64,000 nt of DNA from Dyella monticola (GTDB lineage Bacteria; Pseudomonadota; Gammaproteobacteria; Xanthomonadales; Rhodanobacteraceae): positions 124,001 to 188,000 of the forward strand of contig NZ_QRBE01000006.1 of assembly GCF_003363155.1 (NCBI RefSeq). Direction: 5' to 3'. The translations under genes were made by a program, and so were the position numbers. The notes beneath the pieces were generated by a model, which was given only the letters and a program-made list of their open reading frames with translations, did not search any database and had not been told where the DNA came from. Positions 52,331-61,832 of the stretch are shown piece after piece. Positions within the stretch are counted from its first letter, which is position 1. Every line of letters begins with the position of its first letter.

Positions 52331-53146
52331 TTGAGTGCTGAGATTATCGTTGTGACGTCCGGCAAGGGTGGTGTGGGCAAAACCACCACCAGCGCATCAC
52401 TTGCCACGGGCTTGGCGATGGCCGGCAAGAGGGTGGCCGTGATCGACTTCGACGTAGGCCTGCGCAACCTCGACCTGATCATGGGTTGCGAGCGGCGCGT
52501 GGTGTACGACTTCGTCAACGTCATTCAGGGCGAAGCGGGCATCAAGCAGGCGCTGATCAAGGACAAACGCCACGAAAATCTTTACGTGCTCGCCGCCAGC
52601 CAGACACGCGACAAGGACGCACTCACGCAAGAAGGCGTGGAGAAAGTGCTCGATGACCTGGCCAAGGACGACTTCGATTACATCGTCTGCGACTCGCCCG
52701 CCGGCATTGAAAAAGGCGCGCACCTGGCCATGTACTTCGCCGACCACGCCGTGGTGGTGGTGAACCCGGAAGTCTCCTCGGTGCGCGACTCCGACCGCAT
52801 CCTGGGCCTTCTGGCCAGCAAAACGCGACGCGCCGAGCGTGGTGACGGTGCGATCACCCAGCATTTGTTATTGACGCGCTACAACCCCTCGCGTGTCGAA
52901 CAAGGCGAAATGCTGAGCGTAAAAGACGTGGAAGACATTCTAGGCATCAACGTCGTGGGCGTGATTCCCGAATCGGAAAACGTGCTGGCCGCCTCCAACT
53001 CAGGTGTGCCGGTGATCCTGGACGAAAACTCTCTCGCCGGACAGGCGTATCGCGACACCGTGGCGCGCATCCTTGGCGAAACCCGCCCCATGCGCTTTCT
53101 CGAGGCGCCCAAGAAGGGCTTCTTCCAGCGGGTATTCGGAGGTTGA
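52331..53146 (+). CDS. minD: Septum site-determining protein MinD
   Basis: 271 residues from TTG 52331, with GGAGATGAG as ribosome site; no ATG fits the conserved N-terminus. Deviant Walker A KGGVGKTT at 12-19. The C-terminal amphipathic tail [13 protein letters not shown] binds the membrane. MinD ATPase recruits MinC to the membrane and oscillates with MinE. Confidence 0.98.
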   Translation: MSAEIIVVTSGKGGVGKTTTSASLATGLAMAGKRVAVIDFDVGLRNLDLIMGCERRVVYDFVNVIQGEAGIKQALIKDKRHENLYVLAASQTRDKDALTQEGVEKVLDDLAKDDFDYIVCDSPAGIEKGAHLAMYFADHAVVVVNPEVSSVRDSDRILGLLASKTRRAERGDGAITQHLLLTRYNPSRVEQGEMLSVKDVEDILGINVVGVIPESENVLAASNSGVPVILDENSLAGQAYRDTVARILGETRPMRFLEAPKKGFFQRVFGG

Positions 53147-53151
53147 CCGTG

Positions 53152-53427
53152 ATGGGTATCCTCGATTTTCTAAAGCGCAAGCCGGAACCAACGGCACACG
53201 TGGCGAAGGAGCGCCTGCGCATCATCGTGGCGCAGGAACGCTCCACCCGTGGAGCGCCAGACTACCTGCCGCTGCTGCGCAACGAGTTGCTCGAGGTCAT
53301 CAAGAAGTACGTCAATGTCGACCTGGAAGCGATCAACATCAATGTTGAGCGCGACAGCGGACATGAGGTGCTGGAGCTTTCGGTGGCGTTGCCTGATGGC
53401 AAACCGGCGGGCAACCCGGCGACCTGA
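53152..53427 (+). CDS. minE: Cell division topological specificity factor MinE
   Basis: 91 residues. ATG 53152 follows GGAGGT at ideal spacing; an in-frame TTG 9 bp upstream overlaps the minD stop but is less likely. Membrane helix MGILDFLKR, MinD-contact helix [11 protein letters not shown], then the dimer domain ([16 protein letters not shown]). Ends the minCDE operon, followed by a palindrome. Confidence 0.97.
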   Translation: MGILDFLKRKPEPTAHVAKERLRIIVAQERSTRGAPDYLPLLRNELLEVIKKYVNVDLEAININVERDSGHEVLELSVALPDGKPAGNPAT

Positions 53428-53451
53428 GCCGCACAATCCAATGATCCATTC

Positions 53452-53473
53452 CCTCCCCTGCATGCAGGGGAGG
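53452..53473. repeat. Perfect 22-bp palindrome after minE
   Basis: CCTCCCCTGCA followed by its exact reverse complement. Similar elements lie at 18170 and 28749. No T-run; could be a transcript-end or protein-binding site. Confidence 0.6.
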
Positions 53474-53491
53474 AAGTAGCTCATCAGCTTT

Positions 53492-53971
53492 ATGATGCCA
53501 CCCATCCTGCGCCTCACCGACATCGACCGAAACGCCGTCGACATCCTGCTCGCCCGCTATGACTTGATCCTGATGCTTGTCGCCGATGGCGAACCGATTC
53601 CTGGTAGCTTCTGGGGCGACGATGAAGCCGGCATCATCGGCCACACCGTTTACGCGCGCGGCGACACGCCCGTGCACTCGATCCTGCACGAAGCAGGTCA
53701 CTTGATCGTGCTGCCGCCGGAACGCCGCGCCGACGTGCACACGGACGCCACCGATTCGATCGAAGAAGAAGACGCCGTCTGCTACCTGCAGATCGTGCTG
53801 GGCGATGCACTTCCCGGCGTAGGTCACGAGCGCATCATGAAAGACATGGATGCCTGGGGCTACAGCTTCCGCCTCGGTTCGGCCCGCGCCTGGTTCGAGC
53901 ACGACGCAGAAAACGCCAAGGCATGGCTGATCGACCAGCAATTGCTGACAGCTGCCGGCGAACCGGTATAG
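53492..53971 (+). CDS. Putative zinc metallopeptidase-like protein (HEAGH)
   Basis: 159 residues (start 53492 or 53495). HSILHEAGHLIVLP carries HExxH near residue 66, the zinc motif of zincins. DSIEEEDAVCYLQ downstream offers a possible Glu ligand. No signal peptide, so cytosolic. I do not recognise the family. It lies 64 bp after minE, and its C-terminus ends 17 bp before the glycosyltransferase start. Confidence 0.75.
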   Translation: MMPPILRLTDIDRNAVDILLARYDLILMLVADGEPIPGSFWGDDEAGIIGHTVYARGDTPVHSILHEAGHLIVLPPERRADVHTDATDSIEEEDAVCYLQIVLGDALPGVGHERIMKDMDAWGYSFRLGSARAWFEHDAENAKAWLIDQQLLTAAGEPV

Positions 53972-53988
53972 TCGCCCTCGCCCATGGG

Positions 53989-55089
53989 ATGCTCACCGTG
54001 CTGAAGAACACGCGTTACTACGATCCGATCAACGATTTGCGCCGCCGTGTCGCACGCCGTCTCATGCGCATGATGTTCGGCAGCCACGGGCAGCCAACGT
54101 CCGAAGCACTGCCGGCCAAGGGCATTTATCGCATCCTGGTCTGCCATGTCAGCCACAGCCTGGGCAATACGCTGCTGCTGACACCACTGCTCTCGGAGCT
54201 GGAAAAAATCTATCCGGCCGCGGAGATCGACATCCTTACGCGCAGCTCGATCGCAGACGACGTCTACGGTCGATTCTTCAACGTGCAGCGCATTTTTCGC
54301 ATGCCCGCGCATGGCGTGGGGCATCCGTTTCAGTTCTTCGGCACGCTGCGGCGCATGCGCAAGATCCGCTACGACCTGGCGATCGATGCCGATCCGTTGT
54401 CGCAGACCGGCCGCCTGCTGATGCTCTTGTCGAATTCAACCTACACGCTCGGCTTCAGCAGCCCGAAAAAGCACGGCGAAATCACCCATCCCGTACCGCT
54501 TCCAACGGACCTGGAAAGCAAAGGACGGCGTCCGGTGTACTTGTTGCGTCGCGCGATGGGGCGCGACACGGCGGCCGATTACCCGGTGCCGGACATTCGC
54601 CTAAGCGCCGTCGAGCACGAGCACGGCAGAGCCGCGCTGATGCGCTCTCTCGCCGGTAGCGGCATCACCACGCCCGGTCGCGGCATCATCGGCATTTTTG
54701 CCAACGCCACCGGTCCCAAGCAGCTCAGCGAAGCGTGGTGGATGCGCCTGATCACGGTACTGGAAGCGGCACATCCGGAACACCGCATCGTGGAAATCCT
54801 GCCGCATTCCGGCAGTTCGATGCTGGGCTCGCGTTATCCTGCGTATTACTCCAGCGATCTGCGCAAACTTGCCAGCGTGCTATCGGGTCTGGACGTCTAT
54901 ATCAGCGCCGACTGCGGCATCATGCACCTGGCCTGCGCCTCGGACGTACCCACCATGGGTATCTTCACCGTCACAAATACCGCCGAATGGGGTCCGTATG
55001 GCCCTGGAAGGCATGTGATTCCCGGGCAAGGCAAAGAGCCCGAAGAGGTGGCGCACGCCATCGCGGCGATGCCCGAGTTCAATCCCTAA
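53989..55089 (+). CDS. Glycosyltransferase family 9 (heptosyltransferase-like)
   Basis: 366 residues from ATG 53989; the frame extends upstream. GT9 features: ILVCHVSHSLGNTLLLTPLL near 50, the donor loop GIIGIFANATGPKQLSEAWW near 225, and SGLDVYISADCGIMHLACAS near 300. It likely adds a heptose or similar sugar to LPS. A poly-basic N-terminal stretch may hold it at the membrane. Acceptor unknown. Confidence 0.88.
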   Translation: MLTVLKNTRYYDPINDLRRRVARRLMRMMFGSHGQPTSEALPAKGIYRILVCHVSHSLGNTLLLTPLLSELEKIYPAAEIDILTRSSIADDVYGRFFNVQRIFRMPAHGVGHPFQFFGTLRRMRKIRYDLAIDADPLSQTGRLLMLLSNSTYTLGFSSPKKHGEITHPVPLPTDLESKGRRPVYLLRRAMGRDTAADYPVPDIRLSAVEHEHGRAALMRSLAGSGITTPGRGIIGIFANATGPKQLSEAWWMRLITVLEAAHPEHRIVEILPHSGSSMLGSRYPAYYSSDLRKLASVLSGLDVYISADCGIMHLACASDVPTMGIFTVTNTAEWGPYGPGRHVIPGQGKEPEEVAHAIAAMPEFNP

Positions 55090-55103
55090 TCAGGGCCTGC
55101 AGA

Positions 55104-55176
55104 GCCGCCATGCCCGCGAGGGTGGGCTTCCATGTGGCTTTGGAGCACAAAAGGCCGCCTTCGCGGGCACGACGGC
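55104..55176. repeat. Long imperfect inverted repeat before the fluoride riboswitch
   Basis: Arms 55104-55129 and 55151-55176 match as 26-bp inverted repeats with a few mismatches (common core TGCCCGCGA), with a 21-nt loop. It follows the glycosyltransferase stop and may act as terminator; it also looks like a dispersed REP-type repeat. Confidence 0.6.
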
Positions 55177-55237
55177 GCCGTGGCAAGCCGAGCTCCACGG
55201 CAACCTACCAACCCATCATGGCATCGGCTAGCATGCC

Positions 55238-55320
55238 GGCATGTGGGAGATGGCATGCCTCCCGTTGCCTCGGACCGGCTCCGGCGTAACGAACCACCGC
55301 AAGGTTGATGATGCCTGCAC
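55238..55320 (+). promoter_or_regulatory. Fluoride (crcB) riboswitch
   Basis: In order: GGCAT, a GGGAG-ATGGCATGC-CTCCC hairpin carrying GATGGC, GTAACGAACC, and TTGATGATGCCTGC. GGCAT pairs with ATGCC, as in the P. syringae fluoride aptamer that I remember. It lies 60 bp before crcB. A roughly 20-nt insert with CCGGCTCCGG is absent from the simple aptamer. Fluoride binding would turn on the operon. Confidence 0.9.
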
Positions 55321-55380
55321 CACCGGATTCCGGCGGCGCAGGCGTGCCTGTGTCGCCCCTTTGCCAGGAGACAACACAGT

Positions 55381-55767
55381 ATGAGTTGGAGTGGTTTTTT
55401 TGCCGTCGGCATCGGCGGCGCAATCGGATGCTGGCTGCGCTGGATACTCGGCGTTCTGCTCAATCCCATCTTCCCTACCCTGCCGCTGGGCACGCTGGCC
55501 GCCAACCTCGGTGGCGGACTGATGATGGGCTGCATGCTGGGCATCATCGAACATTTTCAGGTGCTTCCCCCGGAAGTCCGGCTGTTGGTGATGACCGGCT
55601 TTCTTGGCGGGCTGACCACGTTCTCCACTTTTTCCGCCGAAGCGGACACATTGCTGCTGCGCGGACAATTGACGTGGTTCGGCGTACATATCGCCCTGCA
55701 TCTGATCGGCAGCCTGGCGATGACGCTCCTCGGCATCTTCCTCACGCGCGGGCTGTTACGCCACTGA
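55381..55767 (+). CDS. crcB: Fluoride exporter CrcB/Fluc
   Basis: 128 residues with four membrane helices. GTLAANLGGGLMMG and GGLTTFSTFSAE carry the Asn and pore Phe residues of Fluc channels. Exports fluoride from the cytosol as a dual-topology dimer. Ribosome site CAGGAGAC lies 8 bp before the ATG. Under a fluoride riboswitch, with DUF190 and cfa downstream. Confidence 0.97.
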   Translation: MSWSGFFAVGIGGAIGCWLRWILGVLLNPIFPTLPLGTLAANLGGGLMMGCMLGIIEHFQVLPPEVRLLVMTGFLGGLTTFSTFSAEADTLLLRGQLTWFGVHIALHLIGSLAMTLLGIFLTRGLLRH

Positions 55768-55783
55768 TACGGAGTCGAACGTC

Positions 55784-56146
55784 ATGAGCATCGATACCTC
55801 GTTCCATGGCACCCCGGCCAACGGCATCTTTCTGCGCTTCTATACCCATGTGCATGCCAGGCATGACGGATTGCTGCTCTCGGAATGGCTGCTGGAGCTG
55901 GCCAAGCGCAATAAGCTCGGCGGCGGTTCGGAGTTTCGCGCCACAGCGGGGTTCGGGCGGCACGGCGTGCTGCATCATGAAGCCTTCTTCGAGCTTGCCG
56001 ACGACCTTCCACTGAAAGTGGAATTCCTGCTCAGCGAAGCGAATGCGCAGACCTTGCTGAGGCTGGTGCGCGAGGCGGGCGTTGATGTGGTGTATGCATG
56101 GTCGCCAGTACATTTCGGGATACTGGGCAAGGAAGGGGGCACATGA
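55784..56146 (+). CDS. DUF190 family protein (PII-like), fluoride operon
   Basis: 120 residues. FLRFYTHVHARHDGLLLSEW and GRHGVLHHEAFFELADDLPL fit DUF190 (PF02641), whose fold resembles PII signalling proteins. DUF190 often sits beside crcB, so a role in fluoride response is likely but unproved. It starts 17 bp after crcB, and its stop overlaps the cfa ATG. Confidence 0.9.
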   Translation: MSIDTSFHGTPANGIFLRFYTHVHARHDGLLLSEWLLELAKRNKLGGGSEFRATAGFGRHGVLHHEAFFELADDLPLKVEFLLSEANAQTLLRLVREAGVDVVYAWSPVHFGILGKEGGT

Positions 56147-57261
56147 GTCAGGATTCATTGCGTCAGCGCGCCGCCGAGTTGCTTGAACTGGCCGGCATCC
56201 AGATCAACGGTTCGGCGCCTACGGACATGCAAGTCCACGATGATCAACTCTACGCGCGCGTGTTTGCGCACGGCTCGCTCGGCCTGGGCGAAGCGTATAT
56301 GGATGGCTGGTGGGATGCGCAGGATCTATCTGGCATGTTCACCAATATCCTGTGCAGCCACATGGACGAACACCTCAAGACGCTTGATACGCTGCTCGCG
56401 CATCTGAGAGCACGCTTCGTCAACATGCAACGCGGCCAGCATGCGTTCGAAATCGGCAAGGTGCATTACGATCTGGGCAATGATCTGTTCAAAGCCATGC
56501 TCGGCAAGCGTATGGTGTATTCCTGCGGTTATTGGGCACAGGCCACTAACCTGGACGACGCGCAGGCAGCCAAGCTGGATCTGGTCTGCCGCAAACTGCA
56601 ACTCAAACCCGGCATGCGCGTACTGGACATCGGCTGCGGCTGGGGCGAAGCCTTGAAATTTGCGGCCGAACGCTACGGCATCACCGGCGTGGGCATCACC
56701 GTTTCCCAACATCAAGCGGAGCTGGCGGGCGAACTTTGCCGCGATTTTGATGTGGAAATCCGCCTGCAGGATTACCGCGAATTGGACGAACCCTTTGATG
56801 CGATCATGTCCATCGGCATGTTCGAACATGTGGGCGCGAAAAATTATCGCGAATTCTTTGAAGTCTCGCGTCGCTGCCTGAAGGACGACGGACTCTTCTT
56901 GCTCCACAACATCGGTACCAACCAAGCACCCGGTCAGCCCGATCCGTGGATCGAAAAGTACATTTTTCCCAATTCCATGATTCCCGCCGCCAGCCAGGTG
57001 GCTGCCGCGCTGGAAGGATTATGGGTGGTGGAGGATTGGCACAATTTCGGTGCGGACTACGATCGCACGCTCACCGCGTGGCGCGCGAATTTCGACGCAG
57101 CGTGGGCCACGCTTAGTGCCAGCTATGACGAGCGTTTCCGCCGCATGTGGCATTTTTACCTGGCGGTATCGGCCGCGGTGTTTCGCAGCCGGCGCGATCA
57201 GCTGTGGCAACTTACGTTGAGCCCGCACGGCGTGCCCGGCGGTTATCGCGTTCCGCGCTGA
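56143..57261 (+). CDS. cfa: Cyclopropane-fatty-acyl-phospholipid synthase
   Basis: 372 residues from ATG 56143, which overlaps the DUF190 stop as ATGA. SAM motif RVLDIGCGWGEALKFAAE near 160, then GITVSQHQAELA. Active region SIGMFEHVGAKNYREFFEV and the late HNFGADYDRTLTAW. It adds methylene from SAM to unsaturated phospholipid acyl chains at the inner membrane. Coupling to a DUF190 gene under a fluoride riboswitch is unusual. Confidence 0.96.
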   Translation: MSQDSLRQRAAELLELAGIQINGSAPTDMQVHDDQLYARVFAHGSLGLGEAYMDGWWDAQDLSGMFTNILCSHMDEHLKTLDTLLAHLRARFVNMQRGQHAFEIGKVHYDLGNDLFKAMLGKRMVYSCGYWAQATNLDDAQAAKLDLVCRKLQLKPGMRVLDIGCGWGEALKFAAERYGITGVGITVSQHQAELAGELCRDFDVEIRLQDYRELDEPFDAIMSIGMFEHVGAKNYREFFEVSRRCLKDDGLFLLHNIGTNQAPGQPDPWIEKYIFPNSMIPAASQVAAALEGLWVVEDWHNFGADYDRTLTAWRANFDAAWATLSASYDERFRRMWHFYLAVSAAVFRSRRDQLWQLTLSPHGVPGGYRVPR

Positions 57262-57267
57262 GGATTT

Positions 57268-58137
57268 ATGCCCATCGTTCAACGATCACTCCTGGCGCTT
57301 GCGCTGCTTTTCCTCACGTGCGGCCATGCGCTGGCGCACCCCGCACTTTGGCAGGTAAAAAGCGGCAACAGCACGGTGTACCTGTTTGGCACCGTGCACT
57401 TGTTGCCCAACGATACGGATTGGCACTTTCCAGCGCTCAATCAGGCCCTCGCCCATAGCAGCGCGCTTTACATCGAACTGACGGATGACGATCAAGCCAG
57501 CATGACCTCACTGGTGCTGCGTTACGGCGTGGATACCGCGCATCCGCTCTCCACTGAGCTGACTCAACAAGACAACGTCGCACTGGCCAAGGCAGCGCAA
57601 CTGGCTGGCCTGCCTGGCGGCACTGCAACGTTGCAGCCGATGAAGCCATGGCTCGCCGCCATAACGCTTTCCATCGCACCGTTGATGAAAGCCGGCCTCG
57701 ATCCGGCCGAAGGCGTGGACAAGCAACTGAAGGCGCAAATGATCCAGGCCGGCAAACCCGTCTATGGCCTGGAAACGGCGCAGCAGCAGATCCTGTTTCT
57801 CGCCGATCTGCCCATGCCGATGCAGATCGCCTTCCTGCGCGACACCTTGCGTGATGTGGAAAAGGACAAGCAGGAACTGCTAACCCTGATTGATGCATGG
57901 AAGCAAGGCGACGTCGCCGCCATCACAAAGCTGGAGAACGACGAACTGAAAACCCAGGAGCCTGCGCTATATCAGACATTGCTGGTGCAGCGGAATGCCA
58001 ACTGGGCGGCAAAGATCAAGGACATGCTCAAGCAGCCGGGCACCGTGTTTGTCGCGGTGGGTGCCGCGCATCTTGCAGGTCCGGACAGTGTGCAGGCGCA
58101 ATTGGCGAAGCTGGGCGTTACAGCGCAGCAGGATTGA
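57268..58137 (+). CDS. TraB/GumN family protein
   Basis: 289 residues. Signal peptide at 1-23 (LLALALLFLTCGHALA). WQVKSGNSTVYLFGTVHLLP carries the family's GxxH motif, and VAVGAAHLAGPDSV the second. Related to Tiki-type metalloproteases, though activity in bacteria is unclear. It starts 6 bp after cfa and may belong to the fluoride operon. Confidence 0.9.
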   Translation: MPIVQRSLLALALLFLTCGHALAHPALWQVKSGNSTVYLFGTVHLLPNDTDWHFPALNQALAHSSALYIELTDDDQASMTSLVLRYGVDTAHPLSTELTQQDNVALAKAAQLAGLPGGTATLQPMKPWLAAITLSIAPLMKAGLDPAEGVDKQLKAQMIQAGKPVYGLETAQQQILFLADLPMPMQIAFLRDTLRDVEKDKQELLTLIDAWKQGDVAAITKLENDELKTQEPALYQTLLVQRNANWAAKIKDMLKQPGTVFVAVGAAHLAGPDSVQAQLAKLGVTAQQD

Positions 58138-58170
58138 GGCTCCATTCCTTAAGACTGCACCTGCCCCGGA

Positions 58171-58198
58171 CGTCATCCCGGCGGAGGCCGGAATGGCG
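58171..58198. repeat. Palindromic repeat (CGTCATCCCGGC type)
   Basis: CGTCATCCCGGC pairs with GCCGGAATGGCG with two mismatches, between convergent genes. Same family as the element at 27171. Confidence 0.6.
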
Positions 58199-58221
58199 AC
58201 ACGCAAATACTCCGCGCTTAA

Positions 58222-58683
58222 TTAAAACGAAGCCGTAATCGCCTTCGGCTCAAGCGGAAAGCGTGGCATATGGATGGTGTAGGAATCCAGCTTGCCCAGA
58301 TCCGTGTACGTGGCGGTCAGCAATGTCCCGCTGGAACCCACGTCGATGCGATAAACATGCCCCGCCTGCACGTTATCGATGATGACGTCCTGACGATTGA
58401 GCTGGCGCGAATTGGACAGCGTCATCCTGATCACCTGCCTGCCCGGCAGCACGCGCACCCATGGCGTCTTGCCGCCATTGAATTTTTCCCAGGTGGAAAT
58501 CTGGTTCACGCCGGTGATACCGCACACGTATTGCAGCTGTTCGGCGCATGCGACGATGGCGGTGTCCGCATGCTGAACACCCTTGTCCGAGTACCCGAGC
58601 AACGGCCTCCGGCCCGCAAAATGCGAACAGCCCGCCACCAGCATGCAGGTCAGGACAACGGCGGCACGGCGTGGAAAGCGCAT
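58222..58683 (-). CDS. Putative lipoprotein
   Basis: 153 residues. Lipobox LVAGCSHF with Cys near residue 19. Residues 40-150 are beta-rich with two further cysteines (CAEQLQYVCG). No recognised domain. Converges with the TraB gene and is divergent from parC, 117 bp apart. Confidence 0.8.
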   Translation of the reverse strand: MRFPRRAAVVLTCMLVAGCSHFAGRRPLLGYSDKGVQHADTAIVACAEQLQYVCGITGVNQISTWEKFNGGKTPWVRVLPGRQVIRMTLSNSRQLNRQDVIIDNVQAGHVYRIDVGSSGTLLTATYTDLGKLDSYTIHMPRFPLEPKAITASF

Positions 58684-58800
58684 GAGTCACCCGGAAATAC
58701 CTAGTCAGCGACAGATTCTAGCCCAAGCGCCTCGGCATCTGGCACCATCTCGGATCTCATCACCTGGGCCTGATCGGCCCGCCCTGGCAGTGCTATCCCC

Positions 58801-61041
58801 ATGAACCTGCAAGCCAATTACGAACAGATCCCGCTCAAGGAGTATGCCGAGCGGGCCTATCTCGATTATTCGATGTACGTGGTGCTGGACCGCGCCCTGC
58901 CCTTCGTGGGTGACGGCCTCAAGCCCGTGCAGCGGCGCATCATCTACGCAATGAGCGAACTGGGTTTGGCGGCCAGTTCCAAACCGAAGAAATCGGCGCG
59001 CACCGTCGGCGACGTGATCGGTAAATTCCATCCGCATGGCGACAGCGCCTGCTACGAAGCAATGGTGCTGATGGCGCAGCCGTTCTCCTATCGCTATCGG
59101 CTGATCGATGGCCAAGGTAACTTCGGCTCGCCCGACGACCCGAAAAGCTTCGCGGCGATGCGTTATACCGAATCGAAGCTCAATCCGATCGCCGAAGTAT
59201 TACTGAGCGAGATCGGCCAGGGCACGGTGGATTTCGTGCCTAACTTCGACGGCACGCTGGAAGAGCCAAGCTGGCTGCCTGCACGCCTGCCGCACGTGCT
59301 ATTGAACGGTTCGATGGGCATCGCCGTGGGCATGGCCACCGATATTCCGCCGCACAACTTGCGCGAAATCACCAGCGCCTGCATTCGCCTGCTGGATGAC
59401 CCCGACGCCACCGTCGCGGATTTGTGCGAACACGTACGCGGCCCGGATTATCCGACCAAAGCGGAGATCATCACCCCGCGCAACGAATTGATCGCGATGT
59501 ATCAGACCGGCGGCGGCTCCGTACGCGCACGCGCCGTGTATGCACAGGAAGACGGCAACATCGTCATCACCGCGCTGCCGCATCAAGTGAGCCCGTCGAA
59601 GATCCTCGAGCAGATCGCCGCACAGATGCGCGCGAAAAAGCTGCCGATGATCGAGGACCTGCGCGACGAATCCGATCACGAAAACCCCATCCGCCTGGTG
59701 ATCGTGCCGCGCTCCAACCGCGTCGACCTGGACGAGGTGATGCAGCACCTGTTCGCCACCACTGATCTGGAAAAGAGCTTCCGCGTCAATCTCAACATGA
59801 TTGGCCTGGACGGCCGGCCGCAGGTGAAGGATCTCAGGCGCATCCTCACCGAATGGCTGAATTTCCGTGTCGATACCGTCACCCGTCGCCTCAATCACCG
59901 GCTGGCCAAGGTCGAGCGCCGCCTGCACTTGCTGGAAGGCTTGCGCATCGCCTACCTCAACCTGGATGAAGTGATCCGCATCGTCCGCACCGAGGACGAG
60001 CCCAAGCCCGTGCTGATGGCACGCTTCAAGCTCAGTGAAGAACAGACCGACTACATCCTCGAAACCAAGCTGCGCCAGTTGGCACGCCTGGAAGAGATGA
60101 AGATCAACGCCGAGCGCGACCAGCTTGAGGAAGAGCGCGCCAAGATCAACGTGCTGCTGAAATCGCCGGCCAAGCTCAAAGGTCTGATCAAGGAAGAACT
60201 GCGCGCCGACGCCGCAAAATTCGGCGACGAGCGTCGCTCGCCACTGGTGCAGCGCGAGGCCGCGCAGGCGCTGGACGAAAGCGCGCTGGTCGCCAGCGAA
60301 CCGGTCACGGTGGTACTCAGCCAGAAGGGTTGGATCCGCGCCGCCAAGGGCCACGATATCGACGGCGAAAGCCTGTCCTACCGCGAAGGCGACAGCCTGC
60401 TCGCCACGGTGAAGGCGCGCACCACGCAGCAGATTGCCGTGATCGATTCCACCGGCCGTAGCTACTCCACGCCGGCGCACACCCTGCCCTCCGCACGCGG
60501 CAATGGCGAACCGCTCACCGGCCGTTTCACGCCGCCAGCCGGCGCACGCTTCGATGCCGTGGCTGCGGGCGACAACGATACGCGACTGGTGCTCGCCACC
60601 GATTTCGGCTACGGCTTCGTCACGCGTTTCGAAGCGCTGACCGGGCGCAACAAGGCCGGCAAGCAGATCATCACGCTGGGTGACGGCGCACGCGTGTTGG
60701 CACCGCAGACAAGCGCAGACCCAGCGCGCGATCGCATCGTGGTGGTTACCACGGATGGTCACTTGCTGATGTTCTCGGTGGCCGAATTGCCTGAGCTCGA
60801 CAAGGGCAAGGGCAACAAGCTGATCGAAATCCCGAAAACCAAGCTGAGCAACGGCGAGGAACGCGTGGCCGGCATTGCGCTCGTCACCGAAGGCAAAGGC
60901 GAGGTCACGCTGTTCGCCGGTCAGCGCAAGCTCACCCTGCGCTGGTCCGATCTGGTCGAGTACGGCGGCAACCGCGCCACGCGCGGCGGCCTGCTACCGC
61001 GCGGGCTGCGCCGTGTGGAGCGGATCGAGACAACCGGTTAA
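58801..61041 (+). CDS. parC: DNA topoisomerase IV subunit A
   Basis: 746 residues. N-terminal [20 protein letters not shown]. Catalytic Tyr at residue 122 in [16 protein letters not shown]. The quinolone region [16 protein letters not shown] is intact. The C-terminal beta-pinwheel (from about 490) has blades but no GyrA-box, supporting ParC over GyrA. With ParE it decatenates chromosomes. No parE nearby. Confidence 0.97.
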   Translation: MNLQANYEQIPLKEYAERAYLDYSMYVVLDRALPFVGDGLKPVQRRIIYAMSELGLAASSKPKKSARTVGDVIGKFHPHGDSACYEAMVLMAQPFSYRYRLIDGQGNFGSPDDPKSFAAMRYTESKLNPIAEVLLSEIGQGTVDFVPNFDGTLEEPSWLPARLPHVLLNGSMGIAVGMATDIPPHNLREITSACIRLLDDPDATVADLCEHVRGPDYPTKAEIITPRNELIAMYQTGGGSVRARAVYAQEDGNIVITALPHQVSPSKILEQIAAQMRAKKLPMIEDLRDESDHENPIRLVIVPRSNRVDLDEVMQHLFATTDLEKSFRVNLNMIGLDGRPQVKDLRRILTEWLNFRVDTVTRRLNHRLAKVERRLHLLEGLRIAYLNLDEVIRIVRTEDEPKPVLMARFKLSEEQTDYILETKLRQLARLEEMKINAERDQLEEERAKINVLLKSPAKLKGLIKEELRADAAKFGDERRSPLVQREAAQALDESALVASEPVTVVLSQKGWIRAAKGHDIDGESLSYREGDSLLATVKARTTQQIAVIDSTGRSYSTPAHTLPSARGNGEPLTGRFTPPAGARFDAVAAGDNDTRLVLATDFGYGFVTRFEALTGRNKAGKQIITLGDGARVLAPQTSADPARDRIVVVTTDGHLLMFSVAELPELDKGKGNKLIEIPKTKLSNGEERVAGIALVTEGKGEVTLFAGQRKLTLRWSDLVEYGGNRATRGGLLPRGLRRVERIETTG

Positions 61042-61069
61042 CGCTGCAAAGCGAAGGTACTCAACCTTC

Positions 61070-61099
61070 CCGTCGCCCACCGCATGTGGCGGGCGACGG
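61070..61099 (+). terminator. Hairpin after parC
   Basis: CCGTCGCCC pairs with GGGCGACGG, a 9-bp stem closing a 12-nt loop, 28 bp past the stop. Only AATAAA follows, so it is a weak intrinsic terminator. Confidence 0.55.
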
Positions 61100-61218
61100 A
61101 ATAAACATCGGGTCGAGGCGTTGAATGGAACTTCATCCGCCCGCAAGTCATCCAATGACACTGTGCACGGTCGGAACCGGTCGTGCGTTATGTGCGTAAG
61201 GAACTACGGAGCATCTGC

Positions 61219-61701
61219 ATGAAACGCCGTGCCATCACCGCCCTGGCCGCCAGCCTGCTGGTTACCGCCGCTTGGGCGCAAACGGGCGGCAATCAGCCGC
61301 TGAATCTCAAGTTGCCCGCCGGTGGGTACCAGAGCTATCCGGCATCTGCTTCGACCAGCGCACAACCGGCTCCGTCCGCCAGCGCCGGCAATGGTGCAGT
61401 AACCGTGAACGGCCACTCCGCCGCCATGAGCGCCGCGCCTGGTGTTTACTACGGCGACACCAGCGGCAGAGCCGGCAATGAACAGGCGTCCGCGCCAGCG
61501 TGCGACGACTCCACGTACAACCAGCCGCAAGTGCACGGCTCCGTCGGTATGGGCGTGGTCAGCGGCAGCCATATCGGTACGGGCAGCTATCAATCGGGCA
61601 ACGTCAACGTGGTCCAGAACACGGGCAGCTGCGAACACCCGACCGGCTCAATGGGCATTTCCATCGGCGTGAGCCGCTTTGGCGGCCTCAATGGGCACTG
61701 A
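61219..61701 (+). CDS. Secreted small protein, Ser/Gly/Ala-rich, unknown function
   Basis: 160 residues from ATG 61219. Signal peptide MKRRAITALAASLLVTAAWA. The mature protein is low complexity with a VHGSVGMGVVSGSHIGTGSY region and two cysteines (CDDS, CEHP). No family recognised. Confidence 0.7.
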   Translation: MKRRAITALAASLLVTAAWAQTGGNQPLNLKLPAGGYQSYPASASTSAQPAPSASAGNGAVTVNGHSAAMSAAPGVYYGDTSGRAGNEQASAPACDDSTYNQPQVHGSVGMGVVSGSHIGTGSYQSGNVNVVQNTGSCEHPTGSMGISIGVSRFGGLNGH

Positions 61702-61832
61702 GCTCAATGGGCACTGAAAAGGAGCCCAAAGCCCCTTTCCCGCTCTGCATGGCACCCGAAGAAAGCGCCTGGAAAGCCATTCCTCACACACTGCTGGACT
61801 CAAGAACCCCTTAGTCCGCAGTCGAGATCCTA

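Noticed and set aside
59299-60762. 487-codon open frame antisense to parC
   Set aside because: Shadow of parC with no recognisable domain.
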